Positions 1 to 9,082 are shown, numbered from the stretch's first letter. The stretch: DNA of 12,204 nt from Bacteroidales bacterium (GCA_004552485.1 SFOH01000060.1:1-12204); one strand, 5' to 3'. A program made the numbers and translations. Notes: generated from the letters alone by a model not told the origin.

Positions 1-35
1 GGGAGGATTGCTCTGAGTAGTTGGTCTGGTTTCAT
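1..35 (-). CDS. Possible 5' end of a leftward gene, perhaps an ISAon1-type transposase N-terminal protein (partial)
   Basis: On the minus strand an ATG at 35-33 opens a frame reading M-K-P-D-Q-L-L-R-A-I-L and leaves the window at base 1. It sits directly after a TATCTTTG element (47-40), so the transcript would be nearly leaderless if that element is its promoter. The first residues remind me of the short N-terminal protein of ISAon1-type insertion sequences common in Bacteroidales. That is recall, not a search, and eleven codons cannot settle it. If correct, the low-GC stretch 36-380 would be the end of the insertion sequence, which would explain why its composition differs from the GC-rich genes beside it. 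It could equally be a chance frame. Confidence 0.3.
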   Translation of the reverse strand, partial: MKPDQLLRAIL

Positions 36-39
36 TTTG

Positions 40-47
40 CAAAGATA
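40..47 (-). promoter_or_regulatory. Candidate Bacteroidales -7 element (TATCTTTG)
   Basis: The minus strand reads TATCTTTG, a full match to the Bacteroidales TAnnTTTG consensus. It lies 4 nt before the ATG at 35. No clear TTTG -33 element is present about 20 nt upstream, so this is a motif match only. Confidence 0.3.
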
Positions 48-132
48 ACACTATACTCTGACATCTTCCCCACCCACCGGAAAAATCCGCTGACCCCAAC
101 TTGCAGAGCCTCACGCAGATGTATGAATATAG

Positions 133-163
133 ACCATCGCCGCGCTCACGCGTGTGCGATGGT
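133..163. repeat. Inverted repeat, 8-bp perfect arms with imperfect extension
   Basis: ACCATCGC (133-140) and GCGATGGT (156-163) are perfect reverse complements around a 15-nt loop that itself contains CGCG and ACGCGT. Outside the arms the flanks (about 123-132 and 164-173) are also partly complementary, both containing an AATATA-like run. It lies about 100 nt upstream of the possible leftward gene start at 35, so it could be a hairpin in that gene's upstream region or part of a mobile-element end. Confidence 0.5.
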
Positions 164-369
164 GAATATACATATCCACTTTGGCATCTACCGATTGCTG
201 ATCCTTGACTCCAATTTGAAATTTACCAGATTTCTATGCGTCAAGAAAGAGCGTCGAGTAAACGCTTTCCATTATGTATTTGCCGACCCGCCCACGTTGC
301 CCATGGCCGGGGTTGGCTCAGTAAAGCTTTGCCTCAGCCTTCGGCGGTCTGCGTGACGGTCTGCACCCG

Positions 370-377
370 CAAAGATA
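370..377 (-). promoter_or_regulatory. Candidate -7 element (TATCTTTG) inside a CGCAAA/TTTGCG inverted repeat
   Basis: The minus strand reads TATCTTTG at 377-370. It is embedded in a 22-nt imperfect palindrome (369-390) with arms CGCAAA and TTTGCG around an AT-only core. The same GCAAAGATAA string also occurs at 39-48. No -33 element at the expected spacing is apparent. Confidence 0.25.
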
Positions 378-442
378 ATAATTATTTGCGAAAGTGGAGC
401 TATTAAATACCAAAAAAATCGGTTTTGGTGTCAGGCCGCCCC

Positions 443-472
443 ATGAAAAAATTCTGAAAAAATCTGAAAAGG
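443..472. repeat. Short A-rich direct repeat (about 2.7 copies of TGAAAAAATyC)
   Basis: On the plus strand TGAAAAAAT occurs at 444-452 and again at 455-463, followed by a shortened TGAAAAGG at 465-472, giving spacings of 11 and 10 nt. Read leftward, downstream of queG, this becomes a series of T-tracts after a GC-rich stretch. It might therefore help stop transcription of the leftward genes, although no clear stem directly precedes it. Confidence 0.45.
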
Positions 473-488
473 TTTTGAAACGCGCGCC

Positions 489-574
489 GGGGCGGGAAGG
501 CGGGGGAGGGCAGAAGCGGAGGGAGGGCGGGCGGGCGAGCGCGGGGGGCACGGTGGGGCGCAGGGAGGTGCGGG
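489..574 (+). repeat. G-rich tract with three G-quadruplex motifs
   Basis: Three stretches on the plus strand fit G3+N1-7 x4: 489-510, 521-535 and 543-574. The middle one, GGGAGGGCGGGCGGG, has three single-base loops, the arrangement usually most stable. The tract begins 12 nt past the queG stop (reading leftward). The G-run strand is the template for leftward transcription, so any queG readthrough RNA would be C-rich here and the quadruplex could form only in the DNA. Confidence 0.6.
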
Positions 575-585
575 CCGGAGGGGGG

Positions 586-1506
586 TCAGGGATTTTTGAG
601 GCGGAGGGCGGTGGCTTTGAGGTGGGGGAGGCGGACGCGGGCGAGGGGGGAGGCGGCGGTGAGGCGGCGGAAGGCGGCGGTGCCGAGGGCGAGGCAGTCG
701 TCGAGGGTGAGTTGAGCGGCGGGGTGGGTGGTGAGCATCTCGGGGAGGAGGGTGAGGGGCGCGGCGTGGGCGTGGGGGCAGGCGAGGCGGCAGGCGTCGC
801 AGCCGAAGAGGTTGCCGTCGAGGGGGATGTCGGCGGGGATGTCCGTGCGGCTTTCGATGGTGAGGTAGCTGAGGCACCGGCGGCAGTCGAGGGTGCCGTC
901 GCCGCGGAGGGCGTGGGTGGGGCAAGCGTCGATGCAGCGGCGGCATGTGCCGCAGCCGGGGCCGCTGTAAGGCTCTGAGTATGTGTCGCTTTCGCCGGTC
1001 CATAGGATTGTGGCGATGAAGAAAGCGGCACCGGCGCCGGGGACGGTGAGCTGGCCGTTGCGGCCGCAGAATCCAAGGCCGGCCTCCCGGGCCCAGTAGC
1101 GTTCGCGCAGGGGCGCGGAGTCGGTGCAGATGCGTGTCAGTCCGCCGTAAGTGTCTGCCAACCATTGGCATACGGGCGCAAGGCGTTCGCGCACGAAGAT
1201 GTGGTAGTCGCGACCGCGGGCGTAGGCGGCGATGCGCGGGGCGGGGCGGTCGGGGAGGTCGTCGGGGGTGTGGTAGTTGAAGAGGCAGACGATCATCGAG
1301 CGGGCGCCGTCGAGCAATAGGCGCGGGTCGCGGCGCAGCGCGTCGTTGCGCTCGATCCACTGCATGTCGGCGTGACAGCCCCGGCGGCGCCACTCCTGCA
1401 GGCGCGCCATCTCGGCGTCGGGGACGGGGCGGGCGCGGACGATGCCGGCGCTGTAGGCTCCGGCGGCTTTAACGTGCTCTATGACAGTGGCGTACGGCGC
1501 GGTCAT
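586..1506 (-). CDS. queG: Epoxyqueuosine reductase QueG
   Basis: QueG catalyses the last step of queuosine synthesis, reducing epoxyqueuosine to queuosine at the tRNA wobble position (Asp, Asn, His, Tyr tRNAs) with cobalamin and two [4Fe-4S] clusters in the cytoplasm. The 306-residue protein shows the family signature around D129 (TDSAPLRE, the usual catalytic acid), followed by the AGLGFCGRN segment. Its ferredoxin-like region has C185-x2-C188-x2-C191-x3-C195-P, C211 in CLSYLTIE, and C236-x2-C239-x3-C243. By family analogy these form two clusters: C185/188/191/243 and C195/211/236/239. Length is normal. I chose the ATG at 1506 because it overlaps the stop of the upstream deacetylase gene as ATGA; the upstream in-frame ATG at 1548 would add 14 residues lacking family similarity. 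Translational coupling to the deacetylase is likely. Confidence 0.93.
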   Translation of the reverse strand: MTAPYATVIEHVKAAGAYSAGIVRARPVPDAEMARLQEWRRRGCHADMQWIERNDALRRDPRLLLDGARSMIVCLFNYHTPDDLPDRPAPRIAAYARGRDYHIFVRERLAPVCQWLADTYGGLTRICTDSAPLRERYWAREAGLGFCGRNGQLTVPGAGAAFFIATILWTGESDTYSEPYSGPGCGTCRRCIDACPTHALRGDGTLDCRRCLSYLTIESRTDIPADIPLDGNLFGCDACRLACPHAHAAPLTLLPEMLTTHPAAQLTLDDCLALGTAAFRRLTAASPLARVRLPHLKATALRLKNP

Positions 1507-2120
1507 TGGCCCAGGGGAAGTAGCGTGAAGCCGTTCGCGAGCAGCCATTCGATGGCTTGGGGAAGCACGGGGAGCATGCGGTCGCGGGCTTTGAGCGAGT
1601 CGTGGAAGACGATGATGGAACCGTCTCGGGCATAGCGTTTTACGTTGTCGAGGACGCGCTCAGGGGTGAGCTTGCTGTTGTAGTCGCGGGTGATGACGTC
1701 GTACATTACGACGTTGTAGCGCTGGTTGACGGTGCGCATCTGTATGCGTTTCATCAGGCCGTGGGGCGGTCGGAAGAGTCGCGAGCCGATGAGCTCGTCG
1801 GCGTCGGCGATGTTGCGGGCGTAGGTGCGCCAGGTGCATTTGATGCCCTGGATGTGCTTCATGGTGTGGTTGCCTACGGCGTGGCCGCGGCGGCGCACTT
1901 CGTCGAGGAGCTCGGGGTGGCGCGCCACGTTGTCGCCGACCATGAAGAAGGTGGCCTTGACGTTGTAGCGGTCGAGGATTTCGAGGACGGCGGGGGTGAC
2001 CTCGGGGATGGGGCCGTCGTCGAAGGTGAGGTATGCGGCCTTTATTCCGGGGCGGTTAATACGCCATATCGCCTCCGGGAAGAGGAGGCGATACAGCATA
2101 GGGGGTTGTTCAATAAACAT
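1503..2120 (-). CDS. NodB-type polysaccharide deacetylase
   Basis: A carbohydrate esterase family 4 (NodB homology) protein of 205 residues. Such enzymes remove N- or O-acetyl groups from glycans such as peptidoglycan or chitin-like polymers; the substrate cannot be told here. Visible motifs are TFDDGP (32-37, catalytic base D34 and metal ligand D35), H85-x3-H89 (metal ligands), RPPHG (117-121), D141, and the catalytic histidine in FHDS (H173). The domain is a bare NodB fold with a short N-terminal extension (MFIEQPP) and no clear signal peptide, so secretion is uncertain. The start at 2120 leaves 42 nt after the DUF2723 gene; M8 at 2099 is an alternative. The stop overlaps queG by 4 nt. The company of a putative glycosyltransferase suggests envelope-glycan modification, by inference only. 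Confidence 0.9.
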   Translation of the reverse strand: MFIEQPPMLYRLLFPEAIWRINRPGIKAAYLTFDDGPIPEVTPAVLEILDRYNVKATFFMVGDNVARHPELLDEVRRRGHAVGNHTMKHIQGIKCTWRTYARNIADADELIGSRLFRPPHGLMKRIQMRTVNQRYNVVMYDVITRDYNSKLTPERVLDNVKRYARDGSIIVFHDSLKARDRMLPVLPQAIEWLLANGFTLLPLGQ

Positions 2121-2162
2121 TCACTCAGCGGGTTAAGTGAGAGGGATCGGACGGCGGGAGGC

Positions 2163-5100
2163 TCAGCGTGCGATGCGGCGCCACTCGTCGACGGAGATGC
2201 CCATGCGGCGGGCGGCCTCGTTGGTGCGCGTCTTCAGCGACTTGCCGGGGAGGTATACGCGGTGAAGCTCGCGGAGCTGGAGGGCGTAGGCGGCATAGTC
2301 GGCGAACTGCGAGTCGGAGTCGGCCAGTTTCTTGAGTTCGTCCTCAGTGTAGTCGGAGAGGTAAACCCAGTTGTAGACATACTGACCGATGCCGGTGTTG
2401 CAGGTGTCGTCGAGGATGAGCAGATGCTCTTCGGGGGCACCGGCTTTGACCATTGCCTGGCGCAGGTCGAGGTAGTTGAGGAAACCGACGGCCAGCTCGG
2501 GGAAGGCGAAGGACTGGCGCATCTCGCCGCCGAGCGAAGCGCGTGTCCCGGCGTCGAGGCTCGAGGCATAGCGGAGCATCTTGCCGTAGCGCGAGATGAC
2601 CTCGTTGTTGGCCTGCTGAGCGGCCTTGAGGTCGGCGGCATTGCCGGTGAGGCTGTACAGGCGGCAGAGCGTGGTTGCGCGCTCGAGGTCGATGTAGGTC
2701 TCATAGGGCACGGTTGCGGCGGGCATGCGGGTGTCCATCTCCTTGATGAGGCGGCGTGCCATGTCAGCCTTGGTGGCGGGCACGGGCTCTTTCTTGGAGC
2801 GGGCGAAGTCCTGGGCCCACTTGGAGGCGGGACGGTCGGCTTCGATGAGCAGGTCGTTGACAACGTCGATGATGGCCAGGCGCATGGACGAAATCATGCG
2901 GTGGACGGTCTCGTCGATGTAGATGTCCTTGCCGCTGTCGAGGCCGCCCCAGCGGTAGCGCTCCATGATGTTGCGGTAGGCTTTGTCGGCGAGGGGCGAG
3001 GGCGAGCCGCCCTTGTCCTGGAAGGGGGTGACCATCTTGGCGATACCTGTGTTGTAGAGGTAGGGCGTGAAGCTCATGTAGTTGTCGTTGGAGACGGTGG
3101 AGGCGAAGTAGACGGGACGCTTCCATCCGCCGGCGGCGCTGTTGGCGATGATGTCGTAGGCGAGGGTTCGCTTCAGACCTGCCGAGGAGCCGATGCCGGC
3201 GGGGTCGAGGTTCATGAAGTAGCCGATCTGCGGGTCGTAGGAGTCGGGCAGGCGGCCGAAGGTCTTGAGCGTTGCCACGCTGTCGAGGGGAACGTAGACG
3301 TTGGGGTAGCGCAGGACGAAGTCGACGTCGGCGCCGGCCTCGGCGAACTTGGTGGCCTTGCGGGTGTCACGGGCCTCGCGGCCGCGCGAGTACATGTCCT
3401 TGAGGGCGACCTCGGCGGTCACGATGGTGTCTTCGAGGGCTGGGTCGGGTTTGACGCGCATCCAGAAGCTCTCGTACTCATAGTCCTGCGGCGTGGCGTA
3501 CATGGGCACGGGCTTGGCCGTGTAGGACGGGCGCTTCAGCTGGTTGGCATACCAGTCCGTTGCGAGGTATTCGAGGTTCACGACCTTCACGTCGGGGCGC
3601 ACGCCTTCGACCTCCTGGGCATACCAGAGCGGGAAGGTGTCGTTGTCGCCGTTGGTGAAGATTATGGCGTTGTCGTCGAGCGAGTTGAGATAGTTCATGC
3701 CGAAGTCGCGGGCGGTGTAACGTCCGCTGCGGTCGTGGTCGTCCCAGGTCTGGGACACCATCTGCAGGGGCACGAGCAGAGCCACGGCGAAGGCCACGGC
3801 GGCGCAGGCCCACGACTGGCCGTTGCTCAGAGGTTTGCCTTCCTTGACGACGTTGCCCTGCTTGTCGCGCTTGACCAGGCCGTTGGAGACGGCGCGGAGC
3901 AGCCAGCGCAGGCAGTGGGCGAGGGCGGGGATGCCAAGGCCCATCCATATTGCGTAGGCGTAGAACGAGCCGGCGAAGGCATAGTCGCGTTCGCGGGGCT
4001 GGCCGGGCGTCTGGTTCAGGTAGAGGACGATGGCGACGCCGGTCATGAAGAAGAGGAAGAAGATGACCCAGAACTGCTCGATGCCGCGGTTTTCGCCGCC
4101 GCGGTGACGTGCCATCGACTGCCAGAGCAGGCCGATGAGACCCAGGAGCAGGGGCAGCATGTAGAAGACGTTGTGGCCCTTGTTGCCGGCGCCGAATTCG
4201 TCGGGCAGCTCGCTCTGGTCGCCCAGGCGGGCGTTGTCGATGGCGGGAATGCCCGAAATCCAGTTGCCGAGATGGGGCTCGCCGTTACCCTGAAGGTCGT
4301 TCTGGCGGCCGGCGAAGTTCCACATGAAGTAGCGCCAGTACATGTGGTTGAGCTGGTAGTTGAAGAAGTAGCGGAGGCTGGGACCGAAGCCCATCTTCCA
4401 GCCGGAGGGACGGTAAGGAACCACGTTGCCTTCGGAGTCGGTGTAGGTGCCCATGTCGAAGTCCTGGGTGTTGTTGAGGTAGGGCTCAACCTCGTTGGCG
4501 GGAGCGTAGCCGGCCTGGCGCCAGCGCTCGAGCAGGGCTACGGGAATCTGCTCGAAGTCGGGATTCTCGTAGACGGCCCAGCTCTTGTAGTTCTTGACGT
4601 GCTGGGGCAGCGAACTGTAGATGCGGGGGAAGAGCATCATCACGTCCGAGGAGTATTCGTACTCGGGATGCGACACTTCCTTGACATAACGGTCGGGCTC
4701 GCCGGCCTTGGTCTTCACGACCTTGGTGTAGAGCTGCTGGTCGTGGCTGACGGGCATGCCGCCGTCGTAGACGACGCCGTTGATGGGGCTGGTGACGGGG
4801 TAGCCCTTGTCATCGACCTGGTAGACGAAGAGGGGAGCGCCGTTCTCGTCCTGGCCGGCATACTGGGGCTGGGCCAGCTCCTCGGCCACGGTCTGGCCGT
4901 AGATGAGGGGACGGTCGCCGTACTGCTCGCGGTTGAGGTACGAAGCCAGGGCGAAGACATTGTCGGGGGCGTTCTGGTTCATGGGCGTGTCGGCGCTGGA
5001 GCGGATGAGCAGCAGCGCGTAGGAGCTGTAGCCGATGAAGATGACGAAGATGCTCCACACGCTCACGCTGAAGATGCGCACGGGAATCTTCTTGCACAGG

Positions 5101-6080
5101 CCGAAGAGGTAGACGCCCAGGGCCACGATGAGCACGAAGGGAATCAGCCAGCTGTGGCCGATGAAGGGCATGCCCGAGAGGATGACGCTCAGGAAGGTGC
5201 CGATGAGGATGTTCGTGCGCGAGGTCTGGCGGTAGAGCGAATAGAGCGTCCACACGAAGACGGCCACGGTGAGCAGGGCGTAGACGATTACGCCGCTGTT
5301 GTAACCCATGCCGAGCACGTTCACGAAGAAGAGCTCAAAGCGCTGTGCCACAGAGATGAAGCCCGGGACGAGACCGTAGAGGATGAGGGCCACGAGCACG
5401 AACGAGAGCAGCAGTGCGAGCAGGCTCCCCTTGAGCGTCGCATTCTTGGTCTTGCGGTAGTAGAAGACCAGGACGATGGCGGGCACGCAGAGAAGGTTGA
5501 GCAGGTGCACGGCGATGGAGATGCCTATGACATAGGCGATTAGGATGAGGTAGCGGTCGGAGTGGGGCTGGTCGGCGCGGTTCTCCCATTTGAGGATGAG
5601 CCAGAACACGAGGGCTGTGCAGAACGATGAGAATGCGTAGACCTCGCCCTCGACGGCCGAGAACCAGAATGTGTCGGACCAAGTGTAGCCCAGGGCAGCG
5701 CAGAGGCCGGCGCCCATGATGAGCAGCATCTGACGCGGCGAAACCTCGCTGCCGTCCTTGACGATGAGGCGGCGTGTGAGGTGGGTCACCGTCCAGAAGA
5801 GCAGGAGGATGGTGCCCGCGGAGAGCAGCGCCGACATCGAGTTGACGGCGATGGCCGCATTCTGTGCCGTGCCGCCGAAGAGCGTCACGAAGAAGCGTGC
5901 GGTGAGCATGAAGATGGGGTTGCCCGGCGGGTGACCGACTTCAAGCTTGTATCCTTGGGTGATGAACTCGGGACAGTCCCAGAAGCTGGCGGTGGGCTCG
6001 AGAGTGAGCAGGTAGGTGACTGCCGCAATCACGAAGCAGAGCCATCCCAGCGAGTTGTTGATGATGTTGTATCTCTTCAT
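2163..6080 (-). CDS. DUF2723 (GT117) multi-span membrane protein, predicted GT-C glycosyltransferase
   Basis: A 1305-residue inner-membrane protein of the DUF2723 family, which is classed with GT-C type (protein O-mannosyltransferase-like) glycosyltransferases and abundant in Bacteroidetes. The N-terminal DUF2723 domain begins with a membrane segment (about 11-27), then the loop LEPTASFWDCPEF (27-39) with E28, D35 and E38 as candidate catalytic acids, and GHPPGNP (49-55). About eleven hydrophobic segments reach residue 360, followed by an extracytoplasmic stretch (about 360-635), four more hydrophobic segments (about 638-775) and a long soluble C-terminal region. Family-like motifs include YFMWNFAGRQND (584-595), TPGQPRERDYAF (691-702) and FTNGDNDTFPLWY (808-820). 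The likely role is transfer of a sugar from a lipid-linked donor to exported protein or lipid; donor and acceptor are unknown. It is probably cotranscribed with the deacetylase and queG downstream. Uninterrupted and of normal family length. Confidence 0.9.
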   Translation of the reverse strand: MKRYNIINNSLGWLCFVIAAVTYLLTLEPTASFWDCPEFITQGYKLEVGHPPGNPIFMLTARFFVTLFGGTAQNAAIAVNSMSALLSAGTILLLFWTVTHLTRRLIVKDGSEVSPRQMLLIMGAGLCAALGYTWSDTFWFSAVEGEVYAFSSFCTALVFWLILKWENRADQPHSDRYLILIAYVIGISIAVHLLNLLCVPAIVLVFYYRKTKNATLKGSLLALLLSFVLVALILYGLVPGFISVAQRFELFFVNVLGMGYNSGVIVYALLTVAVFVWTLYSLYRQTSRTNILIGTFLSVILSGMPFIGHSWLIPFVLIVALGVYLFGLCKKIPVRIFSVSVWSIFVIFIGYSSYALLLIRSSADTPMNQNAPDNVFALASYLNREQYGDRPLIYGQTVAEELAQPQYAGQDENGAPLFVYQVDDKGYPVTSPINGVVYDGGMPVSHDQQLYTKVVKTKAGEPDRYVKEVSHPEYEYSSDVMMLFPRIYSSLPQHVKNYKSWAVYENPDFEQIPVALLERWRQAGYAPANEVEPYLNNTQDFDMGTYTDSEGNVVPYRPSGWKMGFGPSLRYFFNYQLNHMYWRYFMWNFAGRQNDLQGNGEPHLGNWISGIPAIDNARLGDQSELPDEFGAGNKGHNVFYMLPLLLGLIGLLWQSMARHRGGENRGIEQFWVIFFLFFMTGVAIVLYLNQTPGQPRERDYAFAGSFYAYAIWMGLGIPALAHCLRWLLRAVSNGLVKRDKQGNVVKEGKPLSNGQSWACAAVAFAVALLVPLQMVSQTWDDHDRSGRYTARDFGMNYLNSLDDNAIIFTNGDNDTFPLWYAQEVEGVRPDVKVVNLEYLATDWYANQLKRPSYTAKPVPMYATPQDYEYESFWMRVKPDPALEDTIVTAEVALKDMYSRGREARDTRKATKFAEAGADVDFVLRYPNVYVPLDSVATLKTFGRLPDSYDPQIGYFMNLDPAGIGSSAGLKRTLAYDIIANSAAGGWKRPVYFASTVSNDNYMSFTPYLYNTGIAKMVTPFQDKGGSPSPLADKAYRNIMERYRWGGLDSGKDIYIDETVHRMISSMRLAIIDVVNDLLIEADRPASKWAQDFARSKKEPVPATKADMARRLIKEMDTRMPAATVPYETYIDLERATTLCRLYSLTGNAADLKAAQQANNEVISRYGKMLRYASSLDAGTRASLGGEMRQSFAFPELAVGFLNYLDLRQAMVKAGAPEEHLLILDDTCNTGIGQYVYNWVYLSDYTEDELKKLADSDSQFADYAAYALQLRELHRVYLPGKSLKTRTNEAARRMGISVDEWRRIAR

Positions 6081-6119
6081 CGGAGAAATTTAAACGTTTG
6101 CGATAATATATATGTACGC

Positions 6120-6138
6120 GCCCGCGCGAGGGGCGGGC
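6120..6138 (-). repeat. GC-rich hairpin in the leader of the DUF2723 gene
   Basis: GCCCGC (6120-6125) and GCGGGC (6133-6138) form a 6-bp all-GC stem with a 7-nt loop, 40 nt before the start codon at 6080. In the leftward transcript it is followed by an AU-alternating run and not by a U-tract, so it looks more like a leader hairpin than a terminator for the upstream helicase. Confidence 0.4.
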
Positions 6139-6149
6139 CATATAACTGA

Positions 6150-6157
6150 CAAAGGTA
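6150..6157 (-). promoter_or_regulatory. Candidate -7 element (TACCTTTG) for the DUF2723 operon
   Basis: The minus strand reads TACCTTTG, matching TAnnTTTG, 69 nt before the DUF2723 start. It lies in the 134-nt gap after the helicase gene, the widest gap in the leftward gene set, where a new promoter would be expected. No matching -33 TTTG is seen at 19-21 nt. Confidence 0.4.
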
Positions 6158-6214
6158 ACACAAAGGAGCGAAACGGGCGGTGTTTTTAAGTTTAATTAAC
6201 GCACCGCCGGCGCC

Positions 6215-7708
<1,494 letters not shown>

Positions 7709-7751
7709 AAGTAGTGTTTCTGTTGATAGTCAAGTCGATACGTGGCGCCGG

Positions 7752-8447
7752 TCATCGCTCCTCGGGATGCTTGAGATAGTACTGCTCAAGCATGGTGTGG
7801 AGGTTGAAGTAGTAGTCCTGGGTCTCGTTGCCGTTCTTGTTGCTGACGGTGAGTTTGTCGAAGTAGGGAGGCTGGAACTGCTGGTTTGTGACCGAGCCGC
7901 CGCTGAGGTTGAAGAACTCGAACTCGTGGCGGGGATAGACGACCACCCATGCCGTTTCGGGCTTGGTGCCGTCGCCGCTGCGGGCGATGGTCATGAGAAT
8001 CTTGTCGAGCTTGCGGCGCCAGATTTTGGCCAGGTTCACCTTGCGGTTCTGCTCGAGCACGTAGACGCGGTACATGAGCTGGCGCAGGTCGAGGGGATTG
8101 TCCTGGATGGCCTTGAGCGAGAGCGTCTCGATCTCTTTCTTCTCTTTGCCGGTGAGGTGCTCCTGCTTGAGGTAGAGGTGCTCCAGGTTCTTGGCCTCGT
8201 CCTTGTAGGGGCTTTCGCGGTAGGGGTTGTAGTCCTCCTGGAACATCGTGCCGTAGTAGAAATATTCGTATTCCTTGTCGGTCATGACTGTGTCGTTGCT
8301 CATGAACATGTCGAGCAGGCGCGTGTAGTTGAGTTCGGAGGCGGGGTCGGTAGTGGCCTTGCGGATGGCCTCCATGTCCGGGGCCTCGGCCATGGCGGAG
8401 AAGCCGGCGGTGAGGAGAGCTATGATAATGAGAAGGCGTTTGATCAT
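7752..8447 (-). CDS. DUF4919-like secreted protein
   Basis: A 231-residue protein with a clear Sec signal peptide: basic MIKR, a hydrophobic core (about 5-17) and an AMA-E cleavage site near residue 20. There is no lipobox cysteine, so it is predicted periplasmic or secreted and not a lipoprotein. The mature protein resembles the DUF4919 family of Bacteroidetes, by recall of features such as FYYGTMFQEDYNPY (63-76), a helical middle (about 82-155) and an aromatic C-terminal part with AWVVVYPRHEFEFFNL (166-181). No catalytic motif or known function is apparent. The ATG at 8447 overlaps the upstream membrane-protein stop as ATGA, which fixes the start and implies translational coupling. A longer in-frame extension upstream is a shadow of the membrane-protein gene. 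Confidence 0.8.
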   Translation of the reverse strand: MIKRLLIIIALLTAGFSAMAEAPDMEAIRKATTDPASELNYTRLLDMFMSNDTVMTDKEYEYFYYGTMFQEDYNPYRESPYKDEAKNLEHLYLKQEHLTGKEKKEIETLSLKAIQDNPLDLRQLMYRVYVLEQNRKVNLAKIWRRKLDKILMTIARSGDGTKPETAWVVVYPRHEFEFFNLSGGSVTNQQFQPPYFDKLTVSNKNGNETQDYYFNLHTMLEQYYLKHPEER

Positions 8448-8953
8448 ACGGGGTTGTTGAAATAGAAGATTAGATGGAGAAGAGAGATGGCCACCATCGA
8501 GACGGTGACCGCCACTGGCAGGCCTTTGGCCGCCGTGTAGTTGAAGAACTGTCGGGAGGGGAAGTTCATGGCCCGGCCCGCGTGAGTGTTGCTGAAGGCG
8601 ATAGCGCCGAGGACGGCACCGACCAGGGCGCCGATGATGACGCCTGCGGCGGAGTTGAGAATCATGCCCACGGCGGCGGCGGTGATGCAGGCGCCGCTGA
8701 TGAAGGGCACGCCCTTGGTGCTCAGCGATATGTTGCGCGGGAGCATGACGCGGATGCCGATGACGATGGCCACGGCGATGGCCCAGAACACCAGGTCTTT
8801 GACGCCCAGGCCCGAGGCGCCGGAGAGCCACACCGCCGACATTGCGCCGTAGCTGATCACCGACGAGGGCCACTTGGGCAGGAACGTGGCCACGAGGGCC
8901 AGCATAGCCAGGCCTCCGAAGAGAATCAGTGATATGAGCATGAGCGTGTTCAT
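8444..8953 (-). CDS. Small glycine-rich integral membrane protein, possibly DUF456-like
   Basis: I do not recognise this 169-residue protein with certainty. It is very hydrophobic, with about five predicted membrane segments (roughly 5-24, 31-48, 54-71, 82-120 as one or two, and 143-164). A glycine-zipper stretch GVIIGALVGAVLGAI lies at 104-118. The glycine pattern and overall organisation are reminiscent of the DUF456 family, but this is a weak resemblance. I chose the ATG at 8953 because it begins directly with a membrane segment; an in-frame upstream ATG at 9052 would add 33 residues of charged, low-quality sequence. The stop overlaps the start of the DUF4919-like gene by 4 nt, so the two are probably made together, one in the inner membrane and one exported. 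Function unknown. Confidence 0.75.
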   Translation of the reverse strand: MNTLMLISLILFGGLAMLALVATFLPKWPSSVISYGAMSAVWLSGASGLGVKDLVFWAIAVAIVIGIRVMLPRNISLSTKGVPFISGACITAAAVGMILNSAAGVIIGALVGAVLGAIAFSNTHAGRAMNFPSRQFFNYTAAKGLPVAVTVSMVAISLLHLIFYFNNPV

Positions 8954-9082
8954 CGCGGTGAAAAGTTGGTCCTTTTTTTCTGTGTTTTCTGTGAGCTGCG
9001 GGGCGCGCCGGAGCAACCGCCATACATATATAATATACGAGAGCGCGTACACTATATTTTATGGCCGGGGCGCAATAGACCA

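Larger units (their letters stand above)
36..585. other. Gene-free left region: AT-richer part (36-480) then G-rich part (481-585)
   Basis: I see no convincing gene here. Open frames exist on both strands (for example 21-356 on plus), but they lack recognisable motifs or coding-like codon use. The first part is clearly less GC-rich than the flanking queG and contains a palindrome (133-163), two TATCTTTG elements on the minus strand (40-47 and 370-377) and an A-rich direct repeat (443-472). The second part, immediately after the queG stop, is extremely G-rich on the plus strand. The region could be the terminal non-coding part of an insertion sequence followed by the queG 3' flank; the boundary cannot be placed from this sequence alone. 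Confidence 0.5.

Noticed and set aside
21..356. A 111-codon plus-strand frame in the left region
   Set aside because: No recognisable motif, irregular composition, and it crosses the palindrome and possible promoter elements; more likely non-coding.
318..1393. Two overlapping minus-strand frames (318-1076 and 431-1393) rich in Pro, Ala and Arg
   Set aside because: They are out-of-frame readings of the GC-rich queG gene and its 3' flank; only the QueG frame has conserved cysteines and family motifs.
1557..5543. A 1328-codon open frame on the plus strand opposite the DUF2723 and deacetylase genes
   Set aside because: It runs antisense to two clearly real genes, its product is an E/V/G/H-rich sequence with no family features, and long antisense frames are expected opposite GC-rich genes with strong third-position bias.
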